NCBI RefSeq assembly: GCF_014332515.1
Contig: NZ_VFSD01000025.1
Span: 45,448 to 109,447 of the forward strand
Source of the DNA: Pontibacter beigongshangensis
GTDB lineage: Bacteria > Bacteroidota > Bacteroidia > Cytophagales > Hymenobacteraceae
Length of the DNA stretch: 64,000 nucleotides
Reading direction: 5' to 3'
Part shown: positions 44,296 through 53,061 of the stretch, one piece after another
How positions within the stretch are numbered: position 1 is the first letter of the stretch
Layout of the letters: each line of letters opens with the position of its first letter
Notes under the pieces: generated by a model
The model's input: the letters and a program-made list of their open reading frames with translations, nothing else
What the model was told of the DNA's origin: nothing
The model's database searches: none
Translations under genes and position numbers: made by a program

Positions 44296-44619
44296 TCAAG
44301 CCTCAGGTTTCAGGCGTACCACCAGCCCATCCAGGGCAGGGGCTATGCGCAGCTGGCACGATAGGCGGCTGGCTGCAGTGGCGTGTGGCAACGACTCCAG
44401 CATAAAGGCTTCGTCGTCGCTGGGCTCCGGCAACTCTCCGCTTTCCAGCACCTCCACGTGGCAGGTGGCACAGATGGCCATGCCGCCACAAATGGCCGGT
44501 ATGTCATACTCGCTGGCTTTTAATATTTCCATCACAGAGAGGCCCATGTCGGTGGGAGCCTCCACGGGCAAGCGCTCGCCGTTTTCCTTTTCTACATATA
44601 TGGTTATGGCGTCTTCCAT
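44296..44619 (-). CDS. 2Fe-2S ferredoxin, adrenodoxin type
   Basis: A 107-residue ferredoxin. The cluster ligands C44, C50, C53 and C88 (CGGMAICATC, then LSCQL) follow the adrenodoxin/putidaredoxin spacing. Acidic surface residues (ESGELPEPSDDE) suit docking to a reductase. It carries single electrons in the cytosol. Its ATG shares one base with the TAA stop of the FNR gene upstream (TAATG), so the two are coupled and the FNR is its likely reductase. The final oxidase or monooxygenase partner is not in the window. Confidence 0.9.
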   Translation of the reverse strand: MEDAITIYVEKENGERLPVEAPTDMGLSVMEILKASEYDIPAICGGMAICATCHVEVLESGELPEPSDDEAFMLESLPHATAASRLSCQLRIAPALDGLVVRLKPEA

Positions 44620-45623
44620 TACAGTTCCTGAATGCCGTTTACGGTGGTGTACTTTAATACATATTTTTTGCCCGGGTTAATGATGTTGTACGCGCTCTGG
44701 GCCATCAGGGCCGCCTCATGGAACCCGCACAAAATCAGCTTCAGTTTGCCCGGATAAGTGTTGATGTCGCCGATGGCATAAATGCCTGGTATGTTGGTGG
44801 AGTAGTCGACGGTGTTCACCACTATAGCGTTTTTGTCGAGTTCCAGCCCCCAGTGCTCCAGCGGCCCCAGTTTGGGCACCAGGCCGAACAACGGAATCAG
44901 GTAGTCGGTTTCGAGGTTGTACTGGGTGTCGTTATCTACTGAAATAGAAACCGCGTTGAGTTTGCCATTGCCCTGCACATTTACCACATTGGACTTGAGC
45001 AGGAGCTTGATCTTGCCTTCCTCTGCCAGCGACATCACCTTCTCCGCCGATTCCGGTGCTCCCCGGAAAGTAGTGCCACGGTGTACCAGCGTTAGTTCCT
45101 CGGCCAGGCCAGCCAGGTAAATGGTCCAGTCGAGGGCCGAGTCGCCGCCACCGGCTATCACCAGCTTCTTGCTTCTGAACAGTTCAGGGTCGCGCACCAT
45201 GTAGGTCACGCCTTTGCCTTCAAAGGTCTCCAGGTTGTCGATGGCGGGCTTGCGTGGCTCAAAAGAACCCAGGCCTCCGGCTATCACCACCACCTTGCAG
45301 GCTATTTTGGTGCTATCGGAAGTGGTAACCACAAAGGAGCCGTCTTCCTGCTTCTGCAGCTCCTCTACGCGCTCACCGAGGGTAAAGGTAGGGTGGAAGG
45401 GGGCAATCTGTTTCTCAAGGTTCTTAACCAGGTCTCCGGCCAGTACTTCGGGGAAACCGGGTATGTCGTAAATTGGTTTTTTGGGGTAAATCTCTGAAAG
45501 CTGTCCGCCTACTGCTGGCAGGGCATCAACCACATGGCAGCGCATTTTCAGGAGACCTGCTTCGAACACAGCAAACAAGCCTACAGGGCCTGCACCTACT
45601 ATGCAAATATCTGTCTGTATCAT
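44619..45623 (-). CDS. Ferredoxin--NADP+ reductase, thioredoxin-reductase-like type
   Basis: A 334-residue flavoprotein with an FAD Rossmann motif at the N-terminus (DICIVGAGPVGLFAVFEAG), a second dinucleotide site for NADPH (LVIAGGGDSALDWTIYLAG) and GIYAIGDINTYPGKLKLI near the C-terminus. It lacks the redox CxxC of thioredoxin reductase, which marks the TrxR-like FNR family. It transfers electrons between NADPH and the ferredoxin encoded directly downstream. Two palindromes upstream (45648-45672, 45724-45752) may control the pair. Confidence 0.9.
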   Translation of the reverse strand: MIQTDICIVGAGPVGLFAVFEAGLLKMRCHVVDALPAVGGQLSEIYPKKPIYDIPGFPEVLAGDLVKNLEKQIAPFHPTFTLGERVEELQKQEDGSFVVTTSDSTKIACKVVVIAGGLGSFEPRKPAIDNLETFEGKGVTYMVRDPELFRSKKLVIAGGGDSALDWTIYLAGLAEELTLVHRGTTFRGAPESAEKVMSLAEEGKIKLLLKSNVVNVQGNGKLNAVSISVDNDTQYNLETDYLIPLFGLVPKLGPLEHWGLELDKNAIVVNTVDYSTNIPGIYAIGDINTYPGKLKLILCGFHEAALMAQSAYNIINPGKKYVLKYTTVNGIQEL

Positions 45624-45647
45624 CTTTTTCCTCAGGGTCTTATGTTA

Positions 45648-45752
45648 GTTGAGAAAGATTCTCCTTCTCAACTTGTTTACAAAGTAACTCGTTTAAAACT
45701 ATATTATCTAATTACTATCTTTTATAAGTCATAACTTTAGGTTATGACTTAT
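45648..45752. promoter_or_regulatory. Two inverted repeats upstream of the ferredoxin reductase gene
   Basis: GTTGAGAA (45648-45655) with TTCTCAAC (45665-45672), and ATAAGTCATAAC (45724-45735) with GTTATGACTTAT (45741-45752). The second is a perfect 12-bp repeat around a 5-base centre, as expected of an operator for a dimeric regulator. It lies about 100-130 bases upstream of the FNR start. The assignment is inferred from position. Confidence 0.4.
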
Positions 45753-45844
45753 CCTGCTTCTTCTGGTAAGAACCAACAAAGCGGAGCAAAGTTTCAAGCC
45801 GTTAGAGCTCTCTATATGTTTGAACATTAAAACGGATGAAATAA

Positions 45845-46594
45845 TTACCAAAAGTCTTCATTTTGTTCCCAAACGAGCTCCTGAAGCCTTCGTGCATTGT
45901 AAGCTGCAAAGCCATACTGGTCGTTATCGAAGTAAATGAACACTTCCAGCCCCTGCTTATACCATTGTCTGATGTTGCCCGTCCACCAGCGCAGGGTGTC
46001 GTCGGAGTAGCTGCCGGCGTATTTCCCTTCCGGGCCGTGTAGCCGTACGTACACAAAGTTGCTGGTAACCTCCATGGGCGAGAGGTGCCACTCCAGCTCA
46101 TAAATGCAAAAGGCGGCATTATATTGCCGGAGCAGCTCCAGTACTCCCGGGGTATACCAGCTGTGGTGCCTGAACTCGAAGGTGTACCGGTAATGGGGAG
46201 GCAGGGCCGCCAGGAAACTGGCCAGCCGTTCCTCGTTCACGGTCCAGAAAGGCGGTAGCTGAAACAGAATCGGGCCCAGCTTCTCTTCCAGCGCATTCAC
46301 GTTCTGGAAAAAGCGGGCTATGCTCTCCTGCGGGTCCTTCAGCTTTTTCATGTGCGTGATAAAGCGGCTGCCTTTCACGGCGAAGACAAAATCGGGGGGA
46401 ACTGTGGCGCGCCACCTGGCAAAGGTTTCGGCCAAAGGCAGCTTATAAAAGGAGTTGTTGATCTCTACGGTGTGAAAATTTCGGATATAATGGCTCGTGA
46501 AGTCTTTCGGTTTCATTCCTTCCGGGTAAAAATTCCCCATCCAGTGTTTATAATGCCATCCTGAAGTGCCTATATGTATCCTGTGCTCCATCAA
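45845..46594 (-). CDS. DUF72 domain protein
   Basis: A 249-residue protein of the DUF72 TIM-barrel family: HIGTSGWHYKHWMGNFYPEG, VEINNSFYKLP, FAVKGSRFITHMKKL, then FEFRHHSWY and YVRLHGPEGKYAGSYSDD. The conserved YxHWxGxFYP and ExNxxFY blocks are clear. The function of this widespread family is not established. It is probably cytosolic. It lies 22 bases downstream of the unrecognised 186-residue gene, perhaps in one transcript. Confidence 0.88.
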   Translation of the reverse strand: MMEHRIHIGTSGWHYKHWMGNFYPEGMKPKDFTSHYIRNFHTVEINNSFYKLPLAETFARWRATVPPDFVFAVKGSRFITHMKKLKDPQESIARFFQNVNALEEKLGPILFQLPPFWTVNEERLASFLAALPPHYRYTFEFRHHSWYTPGVLELLRQYNAAFCIYELEWHLSPMEVTSNFVYVRLHGPEGKYAGSYSDDTLRWWTGNIRQWYKQGLEVFIYFDNDQYGFAAYNARRLQELVWEQNEDFW

Positions 46595-46616
46595 TCTGTT
46601 TTTTTATGCTGGAGAC

Positions 46617-47177
46617 TTACTGAGCAGCATCTGCTGCGGCAAAGGTTAAAAAGACTACAAAGGTGTGGTACAACTGGCAGAGCTGCACCGGGTCCGTCAC
46701 GGCTTCCTGAATCCAGAGGTCCAGCCTGGCGGGCAGGCCTTCCTCGTCCGGCAGATTCAGTTCCAGTCTGTAGTCGCTCAGCTGCAGCAAGGGTTTGCGC
46801 ACGGCGGCATCGCTCAGCATGCGGCGCACTTTTTCCTCGTCGTTCGTCTGGATGAGGGTGTGTGCATCGAACTCGTGCTCTCCTATTTTTATATCCTGCA
46901 TGCCCAGCAGCTTGCCCACTTCTTCGAGCAGCCCCTGCTGCTGCAGGCTGAACCGGTAGCCGGTGGTGCTCTGGAAAGCACCGCTGAACAGGGTGGTGGA
47001 TATGCCACTTTCAAAGCCCCCGCCCAAGTCTATATCTAACTGAAAAATGACGGTGGTTTCGTGCAGGTGCAGGATGGCCTGGTACTGGAGCAGGTCTTGT
47101 TGCTGTTGTATGTCTTCTGCCAGTTTCTGGCAAAGTTCTTCTATGGTTTGGCCGGTAATGTGCCGTTCTTCTTGCAT
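46617..47177 (-). CDS. Unrecognised 186-residue protein
   Basis: No family recognised. Residues 1-60 look helical and charged (QTIEELCQKLAEDIQQQQDL), followed by alternating hydrophobic segments (TTVIFQLDIDLGGGFESGIS, TTLFSGAFQSTTGYRFSLQQ) and a C-terminal hydrophobic stretch VFLTFAAADAAQ. No signal peptide or membrane anchor at the N-terminus. It is co-directional with DUF72, isoaspartyl peptidase and cphA. The frame is clearly longer than chance and has coding-like composition. Confidence 0.6.
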   Translation of the reverse strand: MQEERHITGQTIEELCQKLAEDIQQQQDLLQYQAILHLHETTVIFQLDIDLGGGFESGISTTLFSGAFQSTTGYRFSLQQQGLLEEVGKLLGMQDIKIGEHEFDAHTLIQTNDEEKVRRMLSDAAVRKPLLQLSDYRLELNLPDEEGLPARLDLWIQEAVTDPVQLCQLYHTFVVFLTFAAADAAQ

Positions 47178-47300
47178 GGGGTAGTGCAGCTTTTTGTTTG
47201 CTGCGTACCTGTGCTTACGGCTGTTGCCAGGCTAGGTTTGTGTGAAAAGAAGCGTACTGGCTGCCGCTAAAATAAAAACACCGGGCGAGGTGCCAATAAG

Positions 47301-47350
47301 AGCAGCAGGGGCGGCAGTGCCTCTGGAGGGGCCTTTTCATTGGAATAATC
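47301..47350 (-). repeat. Dispersed bipartite repeat, reverse copy; left arm of an inverted pair
   Basis: AGCAGCAGGGGCGGCAGTGC, then CTCTGGAGGGGCC, then TTTTCATTGGAATAATC. Partner at 47379-47409, 28 bases away, the closest pair. Confidence 0.75.
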
Positions 47351-47378
47351 TGGCAGTGCGAGGTAAGACTTTTATCAA

Positions 47379-47409
47379 AATTATTTGAATGAAAACGGCC
47401 CTCCAGACC
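47379..47409 (+). repeat. Dispersed bipartite repeat, forward copy; right arm of an inverted pair
   Basis: AATTATTTGAATGAAAACGG, then CCCTCCAGACC. It ends 10 bases from the stop of the minus-strand isoaspartyl peptidase. Confidence 0.75.
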
Positions 47410-47419
47410 TGGTAAAACG

Positions 47420-48331
47420 CTACTCCTCCTCCCATAGCGCCACTACCGGCTCCTGACTGCCGATGCGGTAGGCGCGTTTCATAAAGCCGGTATTAAAGGC
47501 GATGGCCACTTCTCCCGCAGGAGATAAGGCGATCAGACCTTTGTCGCCCTGCAGCTTGTTGTTGTGCAGCCGTATGGTTTTCTCGGCTGCCTGTTGCAAA
47601 GAGTTGCCGGCATATTTTACCAGCGCGTACACCTCATGGGCCAGTACTCCACGCATGATCACCTCTCCTTCGCCGGTGCAGCTCACGGCACAGACTTCGT
47701 TGTCGGCAAAAGTGCCGCCGCCAATAACGGGGCTGTCGCCTATGCGGCCTTTCTGCTGGTTGGTCAGTCCGCCGGTAGAGGTTGCCACTGCCAGATTGCC
47801 TTCCTGGTCTAATGCTACAGCTCCTACCGTGTCGTGCCCTTCTGTCGTTTCGCTTTCCTGTAGTTTCTCAAGCCAGGCTTTCCTTTTTTCGTCGGTTATA
47901 AAATAGTCTGGGGTTTTGAAAGGCAGGTCGTAGCGCAGGGCATACTCTTCGGCCCCGGTGCCTGAAATAAAAATATGCTTGCACTTTTCCATCACTACCT
48001 TAGCCAGCGAAATGGGGTTCTGCACAAACCGGATGCCTCCCACAGCGCCTGCTTTCAGGGTTCTCCCGTCCATAATGGCCGCATCGAATTCGGTTTCTCC
48101 TCTCTGGGTCAGGCTCCCGCCTTTGCCGGCGTTAAAGAGCGGCTCGTTCTCCATGCATTGTACGGCTGCTGCCACGGCATCCACGGCGGAGCCACCAGCA
48201 CGCAATATCTCCCAGCCTGCCTGCAGGGCCTGGCTCAGAGCTTTGCGGTAGGCTTTTTCCTTTTCGGCCGGCAGTTCGCCCGGCTTCACTTTTTCTGCCC
48301 CTGCGTGGATCACAATCACGAAGTTGTTCAT
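47420..48331 (-). CDS. Isoaspartyl peptidase / L-asparaginase (Ntn-hydrolase)
   Basis: A 303-residue type of asparaginase that self-cleaves. It starts FVIVIHAGAEKVKPGELP; the autocleavage and nucleophile residue is T168 in GHDTVGAVALDQEGNLA, followed by TSTGGLTNQQKGRIGDSP. It cleaves beta-aspartyl dipeptides, including the beta-Asp-Arg released by cyanophycinase. It lies 211 bases downstream of cphA on the same strand, which supports a cyanophycin role. No signal peptide was seen. Confidence 0.9.
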   Translation of the reverse strand: MNNFVIVIHAGAEKVKPGELPAEKEKAYRKALSQALQAGWEILRAGGSAVDAVAAAVQCMENEPLFNAGKGGSLTQRGETEFDAAIMDGRTLKAGAVGGIRFVQNPISLAKVVMEKCKHIFISGTGAEEYALRYDLPFKTPDYFITDEKRKAWLEKLQESETTEGHDTVGAVALDQEGNLAVATSTGGLTNQQKGRIGDSPVIGGGTFADNEVCAVSCTGEGEVIMRGVLAHEVYALVKYAGNSLQQAAEKTIRLHNNKLQGDKGLIALSPAGEVAIAFNTGFMKRAYRIGSQEPVVALWEEE

Positions 48332-48411
48332 AGCTTATTTTAGTTTGTAGGGCGGAAGGTTCTTCATGCGCCTGTCTATTGCTGCTGCGTTCTTTGTTGG
48401 TAGCTGATATA

Positions 48412-48460
48412 AATTATTCTAATGGAAAAGCCCTTCCGGAGTCGCAACTGCTCCTGCTCT
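48412..48460 (+). repeat. Dispersed bipartite repeat, forward copy
   Basis: AATTATTCTAATGGAAAAGC, then CCTTCCGGAG, then TCGCAACTGCTCCTGCTC. It lies between cphA and the isoaspartyl peptidase gene. Confidence 0.75.
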
Positions 48461-48542
48461 TCAGTGTGGCCAGATTCGCTGGCTATCAGAAGGCACCTGC
48501 AGTGAGTTGCTACAGGTGCTCCGGGGTTACACGCCTCGGAAA

Positions 48543-51176
48543 TCAGTTTTCTTCCGACACCGCTTTTCGATGCTGGATAATCCTGAAACTTTCTATCATC
48601 TTGACCGCCTCCGGAACATTTTCGGAGAACAGCGTGATAAATGCTCCTTCCGGCGCATACTCCAGGGCATGGGCAAGCGCACGGGTTTCCTCTTTTATCT
48701 CCAGTACTTTCACATTTTTCGGGGCAGATCGAATACCTTCTTTCAGCAGCTGGTTTATTTCTTCACCCTTCCTGTCGCGGCTGTCGAGGTCCTGCCTGAT
48801 AATGATCTGGTCGAACATGGCGGCTGCCAGTTTGCCTACTTCTATGATGTCTGCGCTTAACCTATCGCCCACACCGGCCACTATTCCTATTTTTGAGGTA
48901 GCGGGCACATGCTGCAGAAAATCGCCGATGGCTTTCATGCTGGCGATGTTGTGCGCGTAATCGATCAGTACCTCAAACTTAGGCAGTTTAAACAGGTTCA
49001 TGCGGCCGGGGGTGGTCTCTGCAGATGGCAGGAACGTCCGGAGCGCGGTTTTGATTTCTGCTACCTCGAAATGCAGCATATAGGCTGCCAGCGTGGCCGC
49101 CAGCACGTTCTGTATGTTGAATTTTGCCCGCCCGCCAAAAGTAAGCGGTATGTCGGCTACCCTGTCCACTCGTATTTTGTAGGTGTTCTTGAAAATGGAG
49201 ACAAAGCCGTTTTCGTACACAGCCGCCAGGCCGCCTTTGGCGATATGTTTCAGCACCCGGGGGTTCTGCTCCTCCAGACTAAAAAACGCCACTTTGCAGG
49301 AGAGCCCGTCTGCCATCTGGTACACCAGGTCATCGTCGGCGTTCAGAATCGCGTAGCCATCCGGGCACACCGTTTTTGGGATCACAGCTTTTACCTGGGC
49401 CATGTCTTCGATGGTGTTGATGTCTTTGAGGCCGAGGTGGTCGGCTGCCACGTTAGTGACGATACCGATATCGCACTGCCGGAAGGCCAGCCCCGACCGC
49501 ACGATGCCGCCCCGGGCGCACTCCAGCACAGCATAATTCACGGTAGGGTCCTTTAGCACAAACTCGCTGCTGTAGGAGCCGGTGGTGTCGCCGGAGATAA
49601 TCTTTTTTTCCTGTATGTAAATGCCGTCGGTGGTGGTAAAGCCGACCTGGTGGCCTTTAAACTTGAGCATATGCGCAACAAGGCGGGTAGTAGTGGTTTT
49701 GCCGTTGGTGCCGGTTACCGCCACAATCGGAATCCGGCTTGGGCTTCCGTAGGGGAACAGCATGTTGATGATCGGTTCTGCCACGTTGCGCGGCAGCCCT
49801 TCGGTGGGGGAGATATGCATGCGCAGGCCGGGTGCGGCATTCACCTCTATTACCGCCCCACGGGTTTCAGGCAAGGGAATCGCTATGTCGGAGGCCATTA
49901 CGTCGACCCCACAGATGTCGAGGCCTATAATGCCGGCTATGCGCTCTACCATCAGCACGTTGTAGGGGTGCACCAGGTCTGTTACGTCGGTGGCGGTGCC
50001 GCCTGTGCTCAGGTTGGCGGTGTTTTTTAGGTACAGCGCCTGACCGGCGGGCAAAACCGATTGCAGCGTCAGCTCCTGTTCCCGCAAAATGGAGCGGGTC
50101 AGTTTGTCTATTTTAATGTGCGTCAGCGCTTTTTCGTGTCCTATGCCGCGGCGGGGATCCTTGTTTACCTCCTTCACCAATTGCTGGATTGTGGAAACAC
50201 CGTCGCCTATGACCATGGCTGGCGTACGTTTGGCCGCTGCTACAAACTTGCCGTTTATAACCAGCAGCCTGTAATCTGCGCCCTCAATAAACTGCTCTGC
50301 CAGCACGGCGGCAGAAAATCGTTGGGCTTCCGCCAGGCCCCTCAGCGCCTCTTTCCAGCTCTGCAGGTTAATGCTGGCCCCTTTGCCCTGGTTTCCGTTG
50401 AGTGGTTTGAGGACAATAGGATAGCCCAGCTCTGCTATGGCCTCCTCCAGCTCGCTGGCGTCAGACACAATTCTGCCGCGCGGAGTAGGTATCCCGGCTT
50501 CTTCCAGTATCAGCTTTGTTTCGTTTTTGTCGCCGGCGCTCTCTACGGCAAAATAGGAGGTGTTGCTGGTAATGGCTGCCTGTATGTGTTTCTGATGCAT
50601 GCCATATCCGAGCTGAATCAGCTGCCGTTTCTGATTATTGATATAAGGGATATTGCGGGCTACTGCCTCCATCACGATAGATTCTGTGCTCGGGCCAAAG
50701 TACTCATCTTCCCGGATTTGGTGGAGCCTGGCTATATCCTGCACTATGTTCACTTTTTGCCCCCTGGCCATGGCCTCCGTTATTCTGACTGCCGCCTGGG
50801 CCGCATACTCACCGGCGCGCTCCTGCTGGTAAGAGAACACCACAAAATCAACGCCTGCCTGCGGAGCCGGGTACCGCCTGCCGTAGCCGCAATCCATGCC
50901 TGCCATCGTCTGCAGTTCCAGGGCGATGTGCTGCACCACTTTGCTTAAGATGGTGCCTTCCCGTACCAGCCGGAAAAAGCCTCCTTCGGTGCCCTTGGAT
51001 GACCGGTGCCTGTACATGCCCGGGAACAGCTTCTCCAGCTTTTCGGCAAACTGAGGCAGGTCGCTGGTGAGTACCTCCTGCTGATCTTCCATGTCGAGCT
51101 TGAGGACAATAATTTTAGGGTGCTTGACAGACCAGTAATTTGGTCCGCGCATAATCCTTATTTCTACAATTTTCAT
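48543..51176 (-). CDS. cphA: Cyanophycin synthetase
   Basis: An 877-residue enzyme of standard length. It starts IVEIRIMRGPNYWSV, the typical CphA N-terminus. An ATP-grasp domain spans about 220-470 (YPIVLKPLNGNQGKGASINL, VIEVNAAPGLRMHISP). A Mur-ligase-like domain starts with the P-loop VTGTNGKTTTTRL near residue 490. It polymerises Asp and Arg into multi-L-arginyl-poly-L-aspartate, a nitrogen store, in the cytosol. Its partners here are the isoaspartyl peptidase downstream and cyanophycinase at 39.3 kb. No cphA2-type truncation is seen. Confidence 0.95.
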   Translation of the reverse strand: MKIVEIRIMRGPNYWSVKHPKIIVLKLDMEDQQEVLTSDLPQFAEKLEKLFPGMYRHRSSKGTEGGFFRLVREGTILSKVVQHIALELQTMAGMDCGYGRRYPAPQAGVDFVVFSYQQERAGEYAAQAAVRITEAMARGQKVNIVQDIARLHQIREDEYFGPSTESIVMEAVARNIPYINNQKRQLIQLGYGMHQKHIQAAITSNTSYFAVESAGDKNETKLILEEAGIPTPRGRIVSDASELEEAIAELGYPIVLKPLNGNQGKGASINLQSWKEALRGLAEAQRFSAAVLAEQFIEGADYRLLVINGKFVAAAKRTPAMVIGDGVSTIQQLVKEVNKDPRRGIGHEKALTHIKIDKLTRSILREQELTLQSVLPAGQALYLKNTANLSTGGTATDVTDLVHPYNVLMVERIAGIIGLDICGVDVMASDIAIPLPETRGAVIEVNAAPGLRMHISPTEGLPRNVAEPIINMLFPYGSPSRIPIVAVTGTNGKTTTTRLVAHMLKFKGHQVGFTTTDGIYIQEKKIISGDTTGSYSSEFVLKDPTVNYAVLECARGGIVRSGLAFRQCDIGIVTNVAADHLGLKDINTIEDMAQVKAVIPKTVCPDGYAILNADDDLVYQMADGLSCKVAFFSLEEQNPRVLKHIAKGGLAAVYENGFVSIFKNTYKIRVDRVADIPLTFGGRAKFNIQNVLAATLAAYMLHFEVAEIKTALRTFLPSAETTPGRMNLFKLPKFEVLIDYAHNIASMKAIGDFLQHVPATSKIGIVAGVGDRLSADIIEVGKLAAAMFDQIIIRQDLDSRDRKGEEINQLLKEGIRSAPKNVKVLEIKEETRALAHALEYAPEGAFITLFSENVPEAVKMIESFRIIQHRKAVSEEN

Positions 51177-51566
51177 ATGGACCGGGTTATAACACTATGC
51201 TGCACGCCGCTCGTTTGGGACAGGCGCCGAAGGATAGGCACGTGGTATACGGCCCTTCCATGCTCATAGCTGTTTTCTACGAGTTTTGTGGTACTTTGTA
51301 GGGTTGCAGGTTTAAAAAGAAGCCGCTCCCAGAGAATTAAGTATTTATACCAGATACGCCTGTTTATACGCAGAACAAGAGGCGCAAAAACTGATTTTTG
51401 AATATTTGTAACAGGTTGATATGTAAATTATTAACCTAATAAACATTTGTGCGTTCTATTTCTGGTACAGCCTGAAGTTTACCTTCTTTACACTGAACCA
51501 GAAAATTCTTCCTTCGTTTAAAAAGACAGGCTTTGTGCTTATTGTTAACCAGAAAAATTTATAACT
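51177..51566. other. Gap of 390 bases between divergent cphA and the GSY-rich gene
   Basis: Carries the promoters of both divergent genes. No coding frame was supported. A weak inverted repeat (AGGTT...AACCT at about 51413-51437) sits in an AT-rich part. No dispersed repeat copy is present. Confidence 0.4.
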
Positions 51567-52721
51567 ATGGCAAGAGATTATCAGCGCAACTACAACGAGG
51601 GCGACTATGGCTCCCACAACAGCCAGTATGGCAGTGGCAGGGGTGAGCGGGAGAGGCATGAGGAGGAGAAGGGCTTCTTTGGCCGCATCGGCGACAAGAT
51701 CAGCAATGCCTGGGAAAGAATTGCCGGAGATGATGATGAGAACCAGCATGACCAGTCCGGAAACAGGAGTTATGGCAGGTCTGATGCCCGAGACTATGAC
51801 AGAGGCGGTTACGAGGCATCTTCTGGCTCGGCAGGTTATGGCTCTTCCCAACGCAGCCATAGTCCTTCTACCGACTATAGCTCAGGCTATACCGGGCTCT
51901 ATAACAGAGAAGCTTCCGGCGCAGGATACGGCATAACCGGCCAGACTGCCTGGGGTGGGTATGGCGGCAAGAGCAGTAATGCCGGCAATTACCAGCCTGG
52001 TAATAGCAACAACAGGAGAGACAGCGGCTATGGCCGTCACTTTATGGACAGTGACTATGGCTCCTCTGCAGGCAGAGGAAGTGAAGGCAGGTCCGGCTAC
52101 GGCAGCGGCTCAATGAGCGGGTACAGCGGAGCCGGATTTGGTGGGTCTAACTATAGCAGCAGGGGGGGCTTTGGCGGCTCTTCTGCGTACGGTTCTATGA
52201 GTGGCGGATACAGCAGTGGCGATAGCATGGAGTTCAATAGCATGGATTACAGGCCTGCAGGAGCGTCTGGTATGGGGTCCTCCTCCGGCTATGGCGCTGG
52301 CTCATGGGGCGGTCAGGGCTCCTCTGCAGGTTATGCACCACAGGACCAGCATCGCAGCGGCGGCTCCGGCTCCATGGGCGGAGGTGCCTTTGGCAGTGGG
52401 GCCGGCTCCTTTAGCGGCGGCTACTACGGCGAAACCGGCTCTATGGGGGGCGCCCGGCAAAGTTACCAGGACCGGGGCTGGACAAGTGGCGGCTACACAG
52501 GCAGCGCAATGCGGAGCGGCGGCCTCTATGGTTCAGACTACAGCGACGAAGACAGGTCGGGGTTGACTGACTGGGCAGGGCAAAGCCTGAGCTTAACGGA
52601 GGGAGACTACGGATCACCGGACCTCGACAATAGGCCCCATAACAGAACCGGCACAGGCTGGGAGAACCGCCATGGCTCCCATAACTATCCTTCCTCCCAT
52701 GGTGAGCAGGACAGGTGGTAG
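51567..52721 (+). CDS. Gly/Ser/Tyr-rich low-complexity protein
   Basis: A 384-residue protein. After a short charged start (MARDYQRNYNEGDYGS) there is one ordered-looking amphipathic block, EEKGFFGRIGDKISNAWERI with AGDDDEN (about residues 35-60), reminiscent of the SWFGD-type motif of some stress proteins. The rest is repeats of GYGS, SSGYG, GGYSS and SGAGYG, very rich in Gly, Ser and Tyr, and probably disordered. The pattern recalls phase-separating FUS-like tails, which is an analogy only. No signal peptide. The family is uncertain; function unknown. Confidence 0.68.
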   Translation: MARDYQRNYNEGDYGSHNSQYGSGRGERERHEEEKGFFGRIGDKISNAWERIAGDDDENQHDQSGNRSYGRSDARDYDRGGYEASSGSAGYGSSQRSHSPSTDYSSGYTGLYNREASGAGYGITGQTAWGGYGGKSSNAGNYQPGNSNNRRDSGYGRHFMDSDYGSSAGRGSEGRSGYGSGSMSGYSGAGFGGSNYSSRGGFGGSSAYGSMSGGYSSGDSMEFNSMDYRPAGASGMGSSSGYGAGSWGGQGSSAGYAPQDQHRSGGSGSMGGGAFGSGAGSFSGGYYGETGSMGGARQSYQDRGWTSGGYTGSAMRSGGLYGSDYSDEDRSGLTDWAGQSLSLTEGDYGSPDLDNRPHNRTGTGWENRHGSHNYPSSHGEQDRW

Positions 52722-52841
52722 CTCCCCTGCTGCCCGATAGACCGCTACCGTGCCGGAATATATCCAAAGCAGGGGCATATCAGGGCCAGAAAGTGCAGAA
52801 GCTTTTGTTTGCCCGGGGCAGATGGTTGACTTAGGCAGGAT

Positions 52842-52885
52842 AAAAAAAGCAGGGGCTCGCTAGAAGGCGAGTCCCTGCTTTTTTT
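52842..52885. terminator. Rho-independent terminator after the GSY-rich gene
   Basis: A7 GCAGGG...CTCGC (52842-52860) pairs with GCGAG...CCCTGC T7 (52867-52885) with one mismatch region. The flanking A and T tracts make it usable in both directions. Confidence 0.88.
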
Positions 52886-52920
52886 ATTATCTAAGAGCAG
52901 CTGAAGCAGGATGTAGCTGG

Positions 52921-52960
52921 TGCTTCGACAAATTAAAAATTAGAAACTCAACATTAGAAA
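52921..52960 (+). repeat. AT-rich dispersed repeat (second family)
   Basis: TGCTTCGACAAATTAAAAAT, then TAGAAACTCAACATTAGAAA. Confidence 0.6.
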
Positions 52961-53061
52961 TGATGCCAGCTTTGCTTTCTGGCGGCCTCATAAGCACTAA
53001 ACCTTTCTTAAAATAAATTGGATTATGGCCAGTGACAGAGTTTATTGGTATTCAATATATG

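Noticed and set aside
50061..50948. 295-codon frame antisense to cphA
   Set aside because: Shadow of a well-supported gene; its translation has no domain pattern. The same applies to long antisense frames at 20768-21745, 56212-57144 and 58403-59539.
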